Source: CAIVPM01 sp049242885
GTDB taxonomy: Bacteria; Bacteroidota; Bacteroidia; Chitinophagales; Chitinophagaceae
Reading direction: 5' to 3'
Length of the DNA: 12,987 nt
NCBI GenBank assembly: GCA_049242885.1
Contig: JBMLOQ010000044.1
Location: forward strand, 1-12,987
Part shown: positions 6,553 through 12,987 of the stretch, in pieces
Numbering within the stretch: the stretch's first letter is position 1
Layout of the letters: every line of letters starts with the position of its first letter
The notes under the pieces: model-generated
Database searches by the model: none
Seen by the model: the letters and a program-made list of their open reading frames with translations, nothing else
What the model was told of the DNA's origin: nothing
Program-made: the position numbers and the translations under genes

Positions 6553-6616
6553 GGTTTTATAGGATATTGGATATAAAAATGGGGGCTAGATACAAATCTA
6601 TTGCCACCATTTTTTT
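6553..6616 (+). ncRNA. Hairpin module 2: candidate small RNA of about 60 bases
   Basis: GGTTTT and the identical 14-base box (6559-6572) are followed by a stem-loop. Its 5' arm is AATGG (6578-6582), G, GGCTAGAT (6584-6591). After the loop ACAA the 3' arm is ATCTA, bulged TT, GCC, A, CCATT (6596-6611), overlapping seven T (6610-6616). Compared with module 1 the stem has A-T where module 1 has G-C, and the two-base bulge is kept, which suggests selection on RNA structure. A well-formed promoter sits directly upstream. I cannot tell whether it belongs to a named RNA family. A leader or attenuator for the permease 94 bases downstream is the main alternative. Confidence 0.55.
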
Positions 6617-6645
6617 GTTTAAGCCATATACTAACAGTCTATTTT

Positions 6646-6685
6646 TTTGAAAAAATTTCAAATACATGTAGTTGCATTTGTATTT
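6646..6685. promoter_or_regulatory. Inverted repeats and -7-like element ahead of the permease gene
   Basis: Two perfect 7-bp inverted repeats lie side by side: TTTGAAA/TTTCAAA with a 3-base spacer (6646-6662), and AAATACA/TGTATTT with a 12-base spacer (6660-6666 and 6679-6685). Inside the second is TGCATTTG (6673-6680), one mismatch from TAnnTTTG and 29 bases before the ATG. This could be a promoter with an operator. In such A/T-rich DNA, short inverted repeats also arise by chance. Confidence 0.3.
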
Positions 6686-6709
6686 TAGTGCCAAAAAATA
6701 TAAACTAGA

Positions 6710-7594
6710 ATGAAAATTGCACTAATAAAACTACATATAGCCATTTTTTTGTGGGGTTTTACTGGTGTGTTAGGAAGGTTAATATCTGTAAACGAGGCTA
6801 TACTAGTTTGGTATAGATTAGCTATTACAATAATTAGTTTGGGGGTGCTGTTTTCTTTAAAAAAAGATTTTCAAAAAATTACAGTAAAAAATAAACTTAC
6901 GTTGCTTGGAATTGGTTGTTTTGTAGGGTTGCATTGGTTGTTTTTTTACGGAAGTATAAAATATGCTAATGTATCTATTGCATTGGTTTGCCTTAGTATA
7001 AATCCTCTGTTTACTTGTATTTTCGAGCCTATTTTAACCAACAAAAAATTTTCATTTATCGATGTTTTACTAAGCCTAATAGGTATTGTAGGCATTGGAT
7101 TAATTTTCCATTTCGATAGTCGTTATCAGTATGGCATTCTTTGGGGTGTATTTTCTTCTTTTTTTACAGCATTATTTTCCACTTTAAATAAAAAAAACAT
7201 ACATATAGCTAATGCTAATACCATGATGTTTTATGAGTTAATTGGGGCTATTTTTATAATTAGTTTAATTATTCCATTTTATATTTTAAAGGATAAATCA
7301 ATAATATTAATTCCAACAGCTACAGATTTTCTTTGGATTTTAATTCTAAGTTGGGTTTGTACCGTTTTGGCTATGAAATTAAGCTTGCAAGCATTGCAAA
7401 AAGTATCGGCATTTACTCAAAACTTATCACTTAATTTAGAGCCTATTTATGGAATTGGATTAGCATTTTTAATTTTTAATGAGCAAAAGGAAGTAAGTAA
7501 ATACTTTTATTATGGCATAGCATTAATCATTTTTTCTGTGATACTACAAATGCTCAGAATTGTATTTAAAAAGTCTTCAGTTTCATCAATTTAA
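6710..7594 (+). CDS. EamA/DMT-family permease
   Basis: A 294-residue very hydrophobic protein with about ten membrane helices in two similar halves, the layout of the drug/metabolite transporter superfamily (two EamA domains). The first half opens IAIFLWGFTGVLGRLI and includes WYRLAI, a usual feature at the end of EamA helix 2. Near the end, LSLNLEPIYGIGLAFLIFNE matches the conserved EamA stretch in which a proline-containing helix precedes an acidic loop. The C-terminus is basic (FKKSS). Members export amino acids, metabolites or drugs across the inner membrane, and the substrate cannot be read from sequence. The ATG at 6710 starts just before helix 1. It stands alone between the hairpin modules and lon. 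Confidence 0.9.
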   Translation: MKIALIKLHIAIFLWGFTGVLGRLISVNEAILVWYRLAITIISLGVLFSLKKDFQKITVKNKLTLLGIGCFVGLHWLFFYGSIKYANVSIALVCLSINPLFTCIFEPILTNKKFSFIDVLLSLIGIVGIGLIFHFDSRYQYGILWGVFSSFFTALFSTLNKKNIHIANANTMMFYELIGAIFIISLIIPFYILKDKSIILIPTATDFLWILILSWVCTVLAMKLSLQALQKVSAFTQNLSLNLEPIYGIGLAFLIFNEQKEVSKYFYYGIALIIFSVILQMLRIVFKKSSVSSI

Positions 7595-7721
7595 CTGCCA
7601 ATTTGTAATTAGATTTATGAAATTTGGGAGGTGGCATTAATCTTGAAACTTGGTATTTCCTTTTAAAAAAATAAATAATAGCAAAGTCAAGTGTCAATTT
7701 GACTGTAAAAATATTTCTACT

Positions 7722-10118
7722 ATGAGAGAACAATTTTTTATGGATAACGAAGGCGATAGCGATTTTTTGCCCATTTTACCACTAAACGAAAACGATGATT
7801 CAGAAAAAAACTTTGAAGTACCAGAAAACATTATTCTACTTCCTTTAAGAAACACAGTTTTGTTTCCAGGAATTGTATTGCCCATTACCGTTTCTCGAGA
7901 AAAAGGGGTTAAAGCAGTTACCGAAGCCAATAAAGGCAACAAGCTTATTGGGGTAATTGCACAGCAAGATCATAGTATAGAAGACCCAGAAGCCAAAGAT
8001 TTGTGCCACATTGGTACAGTTGCAAAAATTATAAAACTTATAAAAATGCCCGATGGGGGCAACACCATAATTATACAAGGCAAAAAAAGATTTTCGGTAG
8101 ATTCAATTACCTCATCTGATCCTTTTTTTACTGCAAATGTTAAACCTGTTAACGACGAACCTTTTGTAAATGACGAATCTTTTGATGCTCAAATAGCAGC
8201 TTTAAGAGATTTAACCAACAGAATTATTGAACTTAATCCTCAAATTCCAAACGAGGCATCCATCATCATAAAAAATGTAGAAGACCCCTCTTTTTTAATA
8301 AACTTTACCAACAGCAATTTAAATACTGATTTGGCCGAAAAGCAAAAACTGCTAGAAAATACCAGTTTGCCTAGCAGAGCAGAAAAACTAATTGAGGTTT
8401 TACAAAAAGAATTACAGTTTGCCGAGCTTAAAAATAAAGTACATACTAAAACTAAAGTAGAACTAGATAAGCAACAAAGAGATTATTTTTTAAACCAGCA
8501 ATTAAAATCTATTAAAGACGAGCTTGGTGGCGATAATAATGATAGAGAAATTGCCGAAATGAAGAAAAAAGCCGAAGCCAAAAAATGGCCAGAAGCGGCA
8601 AAAAATCTTTTTAATACCAATATTGCCAAGCTAGAACGTATGCACCCAACTACACCAGACTATAGTGTAGTGTACAATCATACAGAACTTTTACTCGATC
8701 TTCCTTGGAACGATACCACAACAGATAATTACGATTTAAAAAATGCAAAGAAAGTGTTGGATAAAGAACATTTTGGTATGCAAAAAATTAAAAATCGAAT
8801 ATTAGAATACCTAGCCGTTTTAAAACTAAAAGGCGATATGAAAAGCCCAATACTTTGCTTTGTTGGCCCTCCAGGTATTGGAAAAACTAGTTTGGGAAAA
8901 AGCATTGCCAATGCTGTGGGAAGAAAATATACTCGATTAAGCTTAGGTGGCTTGCACGATGAAAGTGAAATTCGTGGACATCGAAAAACATATATTGGTG
9001 CTATGCCTGGAAGAATTTTGCAAAATCTTCGTAAAACAAAAAGCAGCAATCCTGTAATGATTTTAGATGAAATTGATAAACTTGGCAACGATTTTAGAGG
9101 CGACCCCTCAAGTGCTTTATTGGAAGTTTTAGACCCAGAGCAAAACGCTAATTTTTATGATAATTATTTAGAGTTGGAATACGATTTAAGTAAAGTATTG
9201 TTTATTGCAACAGCCAATAGTTTACAATCTATTCAACCAGCATTAAGAGATAGATTAGAAATTATAGATTTAAGTGGCTATGCCGTGGAAGAAAAAATAG
9301 AAATAGCCAAACAACATTTGCTACCTCGCCAACAAAATGCACATGGATTAGACAAGCATACCATAAAATTTAGTGATGCAACCTTGCAAAAACTAATTGA
9401 AAATCATACTAGAGAAAGTGGTGTAAGGGAATTAGACAGACAACTTGCCGCCATAATGAGAAATATTGCCAAAGAAGTTGCACTAAAAGGAAAAACAAAA
9501 CCTACAGTAACTTTTGGTGATGTAGAAAGAATTTTAGGACAGGCTCGTTATAGCAACGAAATGTATAAAGTTGCCAATATGCCTGGCGTGGCAGTTGGAT
9601 TAGCTTGGACTTATGTAGGAGGTGATATTTTATTTATTGAAACGTTACTTAGCGATGGAAAAGGCGAATTAAAACTTACTGGTAACCTAGGTAATGTAAT
9701 GAAGGAAAGTGCCACTACAGCTCTTTCTTACTTACAAGCTAATGCCAAAAAATTTGGAATAGATTCCGACGTATTTAGCAAAAAAAACATACATGTTCAT
9801 GTGCCAGAAGGTGCAACCCCAAAAGATGGTCCAAGTGCAGGTATTACTATGTTTAGCAGCTTAGCATCGGCATTTACCAATAAAAAACTAAAACCATATT
9901 TTGCCATGACAGGCGAAATTACCTTACGAGGGCAAGTATTGCCAGTAGGTGGTATAAAAGAAAAAGTATTAGCAGCAAAACGTGCTGGTTTAAAAGATAT
10001 AATAATGTGCTATTTAAACGAAAAAGATGTGAAAGAAATTGATAGTAATTTTATAAAAGGCATCAACTTTCATTATGTAAAAAATATGCAACAAGTTGCC
10101 GATTTAGTATTAAGCTAG
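7722..10118 (+). CDS. lon: ATP-dependent Lon protease
   Basis: A complete LonA protease of 798 residues: substrate-binding N-domain (PLRNTVLFPGIVLPI), coiled linker, AAA+ module with Walker A GPPGIGKT (382-389) and Walker B MILDEID (446-452), then the protease domain with Ser705 in DGPSAGITM and Lys748 in GGIKEK. The 43-residue spacing of this Ser-Lys dyad equals that of E. coli Lon. It degrades misfolded and selected regulatory proteins in the cytoplasm. The frame extends upstream to a TTG at 7650, but those 24 residues are unlike Lon, and TCAATTTG (7694-7701, one mismatch from TAnnTTTG) would start transcription after that TTG. ATG 7722 is therefore preferred; ATG 7740 is possible. The gene converges with rimM. 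Confidence 0.96.
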   Translation: MREQFFMDNEGDSDFLPILPLNENDDSEKNFEVPENIILLPLRNTVLFPGIVLPITVSREKGVKAVTEANKGNKLIGVIAQQDHSIEDPEAKDLCHIGTVAKIIKLIKMPDGGNTIIIQGKKRFSVDSITSSDPFFTANVKPVNDEPFVNDESFDAQIAALRDLTNRIIELNPQIPNEASIIIKNVEDPSFLINFTNSNLNTDLAEKQKLLENTSLPSRAEKLIEVLQKELQFAELKNKVHTKTKVELDKQQRDYFLNQQLKSIKDELGGDNNDREIAEMKKKAEAKKWPEAAKNLFNTNIAKLERMHPTTPDYSVVYNHTELLLDLPWNDTTTDNYDLKNAKKVLDKEHFGMQKIKNRILEYLAVLKLKGDMKSPILCFVGPPGIGKTSLGKSIANAVGRKYTRLSLGGLHDESEIRGHRKTYIGAMPGRILQNLRKTKSSNPVMILDEIDKLGNDFRGDPSSALLEVLDPEQNANFYDNYLELEYDLSKVLFIATANSLQSIQPALRDRLEIIDLSGYAVEEKIEIAKQHLLPRQQNAHGLDKHTIKFSDATLQKLIENHTRESGVRELDRQLAAIMRNIAKEVALKGKTKPTVTFGDVERILGQARYSNEMYKVANMPGVAVGLAWTYVGGDILFIETLLSDGKGELKLTGNLGNVMKESATTALSYLQANAKKFGIDSDVFSKKNIHVHVPEGATPKDGPSAGITMFSSLASAFTNKKLKPYFAMTGEITLRGQVLPVGGIKEKVLAAKRAGLKDIIMCYLNEKDVKEIDSNFIKGINFHYVKNMQQVADLVLS

Positions 10119-10150
10119 TTTTTATTTAGCTTTTTTAAGTTGAATATTAG

Positions 10151-10287
10151 ACCTCTTCGATAATTAAAACAATAACGTCATTTCGATGGTTCTTGCCAGA
10201 GAAATCTGTATAAATTGTACAATTAGATTTCTCCTATTGTCGAAATGACTTAAATGATTTTAATTAAAATCAATCGTCGGAAGAGGT
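10151..10287. repeat. Nested foldback repeat between lon and rimM
   Basis: The element has paired arms from outside inwards: ACCTCTTC (10151-10158) with GAAGAGGT (10280-10287); TAATTAAAA (10161-10169) with TTTTAATTA (10258-10266); GTCATTTCGA (10177-10186) with TCGAAATGAC (10240-10249); GAGAAATCT (10199-10207) with AGATTTCTC (10225-10233). The loop contains the palindrome TTGTACAA. From memory, GTCATTTCGA with AGAGAAATCT is a widespread intergenic repeat in Bacteroidota genomes. The size of about 137 bp, terminal inverted repeats and absence of coding fit a MITE- or REP-like element. I see no clear target duplication. As RNA it could form a long hairpin between convergent genes. Confidence 0.75.
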
Positions 10288-10353
10288 ATAATTTAAGAGC
10301 TAAATTCAATTTTTTGAAAAAAACGATATGCTAACAATATAATTTACTTAACC

Positions 10354-10866
10354 TTACAAATCCAATAAGCCATCAGGTATTTCAAGTACAATTTTCTTTT
10401 TTGGGTGTGCTAATTGCACAATATTGTCTTGGTGCATAGGTATATACACTTCTTTTCCTTTATAGTCTACATTTAGTAATGTTTGGTGTGGTTGTTCAAT
10501 CACCTCAATTACTATTCCTATTTCATTTTCATCATCAAAAACGGTATATCCAATTAATCCAATAGTCGATTGTTTAGCACTCAGTTTTCTGGCATCTTCT
10601 TCGGTAAGCCAAATAGGTTTTCCTAATAATCTTTTTGTGGCTTCTTTGCTATTTATTCCTTCAAGTTTTAGGTAAGATTCATCGGTGGTTTTAGCTTTTG
10701 CTTTTTCAATAAAATAGGGCAATTTGCTTCCTTTAGTTTCTTCTACAAACAAAACCTCTACATCTTTAAAGTTAGATTTTTTGCCTAAAGCATGGGTAAC
10801 AATTACTTCGCCAGTTGTGCCAAACGATGCTACTATTTTGCCAATATGTAAGTATGAAAATTGCAT
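10354..10866 (-). CDS. rimM: Ribosome maturation factor RimM
   Basis: A complete 170-residue RimM, of normal length. The N-terminal domain carries the family opening HIGKIVASFGTTGEVIVTH. The PRC-barrel domain follows with IGLIGYTVFDD, then LLNVDYKGKEVYIPM, and the usual C-terminus EIPDGLLDL. RimM binds the 30S subunit through ribosomal protein uS19 and assists maturation of the 16S 3' domain. Its ATG (10866-10864) shares one base with the TAA stop of the cytochrome c peroxidase gene (TAATG arrangement), so the two are probably co-transcribed and translationally coupled. No rpsP or trmD is next to it here. Confidence 0.95.
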   Translation of the reverse strand: MQFSYLHIGKIVASFGTTGEVIVTHALGKKSNFKDVEVLFVEETKGSKLPYFIEKAKAKTTDESYLKLEGINSKEATKRLLGKPIWLTEEDARKLSAKQSTIGLIGYTVFDDENEIGIVIEVIEQPHQTLLNVDYKGKEVYIPMHQDNIVQLAHPKKKIVLEIPDGLLDL

Positions 10867-11921
10867 TAATTTTTAAAAGGGTTTTGGTATAATTTGTTTT
10901 TTAAATAACTAGTATCGGTAAGGGTTTTTAAAAATGCTATTAAAAATGTAGCTTCATTAGCCGATAATTCTATTGCACCAATCATTGGGTGTTTGTTAGG
11001 ATGCTCTCTCCCATCACCTTTGTTTATACCAACATTGGTTACACGCCCACCATTGTTGTAATGCTGTATTACTTCATCTAAAGATTTGGCAGTGCCATCA
11101 TGAAAATAAGGTGCTGTAATGGCAATATTTCTAAGACTAGGAATTTTAAATCTTCCAATATCAGTTGTATCATTATTTACATCAAAAGCACCATTGTCGT
11201 TGTTGCCATAGTTATTTTTTTCTCCTACGTTGTACAATCCAATGTTTTGATAAATATACATGTCTGGATTTTTGGGGGCATCAAAATCTTTACCTCCGTG
11301 GCAACGAATACACTTGTTGCCATCGTTAAAAAAAACATCCATTCCTCTTTTTTCAGCTTGGGAAAGCTGGATTTTTTTTGATAAAAATTTATCGTATTTG
11401 CTATTATAAAATTTAAATGTTTTTACATAAGCAGCAATAGCGTTTTGAACAAATTTCCAATTGATATTTTGAGTTGAGTTTTTTAAAATAGATGTATACT
11501 GTTTATCGGATAAAATAAATTCAAGTTGTTTTGCATTACCACTATCCATACCCATTTCTACAGGGCTTTTTCCAAACAAAGGAATGCTAGACTGTTGCTG
11601 TAGGCTTGTAATATTTGGATGAGCCCAATTAAACAATTTATTGTCGGATAGATTAATTAATGTTGGCGTATTTCGTTTAACCACATCGCCAAAAGCACCT
11701 TTTGGGGTTATAAAAGTATCGGCAAAAGCAAATTTTGGAATATGGCAAGTTGCACAGCTTGTAGTGTTGTTTATGCTTAATCTAGTATCAAAAAAAAGTA
11801 AATGTCCAAGTTCTATTTGCTGGGTTGTAGATAGATTATTTTTTCTTTGGAATGAAGATGCCAAGATGCTTGTAAAAACCAGTAACACAATTCCGCCAAA
11901 AAAAATAAAAATACGTTTCAT
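10866..11921 (-). CDS. Di-haem cytochrome c peroxidase (CCP/MauG family)
   Basis: A 351-residue exported protein with a signal or anchor segment over about residues 4-22. Two haem-attachment motifs are present: CATCH (56-60) and CIRCH (204-208). The spacing, the opening LGHLLFFDTRLS, RNTPTLINLS and the late PYFHDGTAKSLDEVIQHYN are typical of bacterial di-haem peroxidases, which reduce hydrogen peroxide in the periplasm with electrons from small c-type carriers. MauG-like members instead oxidise other substrates, so peroxidase activity is probable, not shown. I prefer ATG 11921 over ATG 11942: the signal peptide begins there and a -7-like element (CAACTTTG on the minus strand) overlaps the earlier codon. 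It needs the Ccm system, part of which lies at the left end of the window. Confidence 0.92.
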   Translation of the reverse strand: MKRIFIFFGGIVLLVFTSILASSFQRKNNLSTTQQIELGHLLFFDTRLSINNTTSCATCHIPKFAFADTFITPKGAFGDVVKRNTPTLINLSDNKLFNWAHPNITSLQQQSSIPLFGKSPVEMGMDSGNAKQLEFILSDKQYTSILKNSTQNINWKFVQNAIAAYVKTFKFYNSKYDKFLSKKIQLSQAEKRGMDVFFNDGNKCIRCHGGKDFDAPKNPDMYIYQNIGLYNVGEKNNYGNNDNGAFDVNNDTTDIGRFKIPSLRNIAITAPYFHDGTAKSLDEVIQHYNNGGRVTNVGINKGDGREHPNKHPMIGAIELSANEATFLIAFLKTLTDTSYLKNKLYQNPFKN

Positions 11922-11931
11922 AATTAAAGTG

Positions 11932-11962
11932 CAAAGTTGCATTAATACACTTATCTGCGAAA
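11932..11962 (-). promoter_or_regulatory. Promoter candidate for the peroxidase-rimM pair
   Basis: On the minus strand TTTC (complement of 11959-11962) and CAACTTTG (complement of 11932-11939) are 19 bases apart, each one mismatch from the Bacteroidota -33 and -7 elements. Transcription would begin within a few bases of ATG 11921. Confidence 0.35.
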
Positions 11963-11977
11963 TAAAAATTTACAGCT

Positions 11978-11985
11978 TACCTTTG
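11978..11985 (+). promoter_or_regulatory. Candidate -7 promoter element for the pseudouridine synthase
   Basis: TACCTTTG is a perfect TAnnTTTG, 19 bases before the ATG at 12005. TCTG at 11954-11957 is a possible weak -33 element with a 20-base spacer. It overlaps the divergent intergenic space shared with the peroxidase gene. Confidence 0.45.
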
Positions 11986-12004
11986 AAATAATTAAGCAAG
12001 AAAT

Positions 12005-12987
12005 ATGACAAAGAAAAGTGCAAAAGGTTTTGAAAAATTTATGAACAAAGAGCCTAAAGGTGCAGCCAAAAAAGAAATGTTTAGGCAAGAAAAGCGAAGA
12101 ATGAAGGCCGACCTTAGAGAAGCAGGACGAATTGCACGTGAACAAAAGTATTTAGAGCAAACAGGCCAAGCTGCCCCATCGTTAAAAAGTAGCACACGCC
12201 ACCAATTCAATAAAATACAAGACGATAAAAAAGTTGCAGAAAAAGAAACACCTATTCCCCTAAACAAATTTGTGGCTCATGCAGGGATTTGTGGGCGTAG
12301 AGAAGCAGTAGAAATAATAAAAAAAGGAGAAATTATTGTAAACAACGAAGCCATTACAAACCCTGCACATAAGGTTACAGATAATGACACTGTAAAATAT
12401 AAAGGCAAAAGAATATTTGCTATTGCCAATGCTGTTTATATTTTGCTCAATAAACCAAAAGATTATATAACCACTTTAGACGATCCAAATGGACGAAAAA
12501 CAGTACTGGATTTAATAAAAGGAGCCACACCACAAAGAGTTTACCCTGTGGGGCGTTTAGATAGAAATACAACTGGGGTTTTACTGCTTACTAATGATGG
12601 GGAGCTGGCACAAAAACTTACCCACCCATCATATCAAATAAAAAAGATTTATGAAGTAGGGCTCGATAAAGTAGTGTCTAAAAAAGACATTGAATCACTA
12701 GTTACAGGGTTAACTTTAGAAGATGGATTTATACAAGCCGATGCTGCTGCTTATGTAGATATGCAAGATAAAAGCCTTGTAGGTATTGAAATACATAGTG
12801 GACGAAATAGAATTGTAAGACGAATGTTTGAACATTTAGGGTACAAAGTAACCAAGCTAGATAGAGTATTGTTTGCCAACCTTACTAAGAAAAATGTAAA
12901 TAGAGGTAAATGGAGAATGCTAAATGAAAAAGAAGTAAGGCTATTGAAATACATGAATAAATCTTTTGTAAAAAAAGCAAAACCAAC
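12005..12987 (+). CDS. RluB/RsuA-family rRNA pseudouridine synthase, runs off the right edge
   Basis: ATG at 12005 opens a frame with no stop through 327 codons to the window edge; by comparison with relatives the end is probably near. Residues 1-82 are a lysine- and arginine-rich, probably disordered extension. An S4 RNA-binding domain follows (about 84-145: PLNKFVAHAGICGRREAVE). The catalytic domain has ILLNKPKDYITT, then YPVGRLDRNTTGVLLLTNDG with catalytic Asp186, and HSGRNRIVRRMFEHLGYKV. The family isomerises a uridine in 23S (RluB) or 16S (RsuA) rRNA in the cytoplasm. RluB-type is more likely in this phylum, but the target site cannot be read from sequence. It is divergent from the peroxidase gene, with 62-83 bases between starts depending on which start the peroxidase uses. 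Confidence 0.92.
   Translation, partial: MTKKSAKGFEKFMNKEPKGAAKKEMFRQEKRRMKADLREAGRIAREQKYLEQTGQAAPSLKSSTRHQFNKIQDDKKVAEKETPIPLNKFVAHAGICGRREAVEIIKKGEIIVNNEAITNPAHKVTDNDTVKYKGKRIFAIANAVYILLNKPKDYITTLDDPNGRKTVLDLIKGATPQRVYPVGRLDRNTTGVLLLTNDGELAQKLTHPSYQIKKIYEVGLDKVVSKKDIESLVTGLTLEDGFIQADAAAYVDMQDKSLVGIEIHSGRNRIVRRMFEHLGYKVTKLDRVLFANLTKKNVNRGKWRMLNEKEVRLLKYMNKSFVKKAKP

Larger units (their letters stand above)
6175..6709. other. 535-bp gene-free region with promoters and two related hairpin modules
   Basis: No credible coding frame, tRNA or rRNA is visible on either strand. Going rightwards it holds: a promoter candidate (6280-6310), an 8-bp inverted repeat (6406-6430), hairpin module 1 (6437-6498), a second and better promoter (6518-6548), hairpin module 2 (6553-6616), and two short inverted repeats plus a -7-like element ahead of the permease gene. 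The remainder is very A/T-rich. Confidence 0.8.

Noticed and set aside
7650..7721. TTG-initiated 24-residue extension of Lon
   Set aside because: It does not resemble Lon N-termini, uses a rare start codon, and would begin upstream of the likely -7 element at 7694. ATG 7722 gives a normal Lon start.
10306..10330. TTTTTTGAAAAAA as a terminator between lon and rimM
   Set aside because: It contains almost no G or C to form a stable stem. The foldback repeat at 10151-10287 is a better candidate for ending transcripts.
11922..11942. Upstream ATG of the peroxidase gene, adding seven residues (MQLCTLI)
   Set aside because: The added residues precede a normal signal-peptide start (MKR), and the codon lies inside a likely -7 promoter element.
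1..12987. CRISPR array, tRNA or rRNA genes, phage or defence genes
   Set aside because: No regularly spaced repeats, tRNA cloverleaf sequences, rRNA-like stretches or recognisable nuclease, integrase or toxin-antitoxin proteins were seen on either strand.

Overview
The window is a piece of a draft chromosome from a low-GC member of the Bacteroidota, most likely Chitinophagaceae or a near relative. This rests on family-typical PheS, LeuS, Lon, RimM and RluB-like proteins, strong A/T bias, no Shine-Dalgarno-like sequences ahead of the starts, and many start-proximal matches to the Bacteroidota -7 promoter element TAnnTTTG. A run of exactly 100 N (5699-5798) marks a scaffold join. The content is mostly housekeeping. 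No CRISPR array, tRNA, rRNA, phage gene or transposase gene was seen.

Layout. 1-1064 (minus): the N-terminal half-kilobase of a CcmF-type haem lyase, and upstream of it ccmE, separated by a strong minus-strand terminator. 1246-2277 (plus): pheS. 2288-2689 (minus): an unrecognised small secreted protein, convergent with pheS and divergent from leuS. 2814-5585 (plus): leuS, followed by a GC-rich hairpin repeat. 5629-6174: two broken gene ends on either side of the N gap, a signal-peptide start and an NTF2/SnoaL-like protein lacking its start. 6175-6709: a 535-bp gene-free stretch with two promoter candidates and two related modules, each a shared 14-base box followed by a hairpin and seven T. 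6710-7594 (plus): an EamA/DMT permease. 7722-10118 (plus): Lon protease. 10151-10287: a nested foldback repeat between convergent genes. 10354-11921 (minus): a di-haem cytochrome c peroxidase gene whose stop overlaps the start of rimM. 12005 to the right edge (plus): an RluB/RsuA-type pseudouridine synthase, divergent from the peroxidase.

How the genes fit together. PheS and LeuS charge tRNA, RimM and the pseudouridine synthase act on the ribosome, and Lon handles protein quality control. CcmE and CcmF belong to system I cytochrome c maturation, which would supply covalent haem to proteins such as the two-CXXCH peroxidase near the right end.

Most notable points: (i) the tandem hairpin modules at 6437-6616, whose stems differ by a compensatory base-pair change and therefore look like paralogous small RNAs or leader terminators; (ii) a CcmE that carries CxxxY in place of the classical haem-binding HxxxY; (iii) the foldback repeat after lon; (iv) rimM translationally coupled to a cytochrome c peroxidase; (v) the apparent single reading frame across the N gap, which is two genes. 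All promoter calls are pattern matches by eye.
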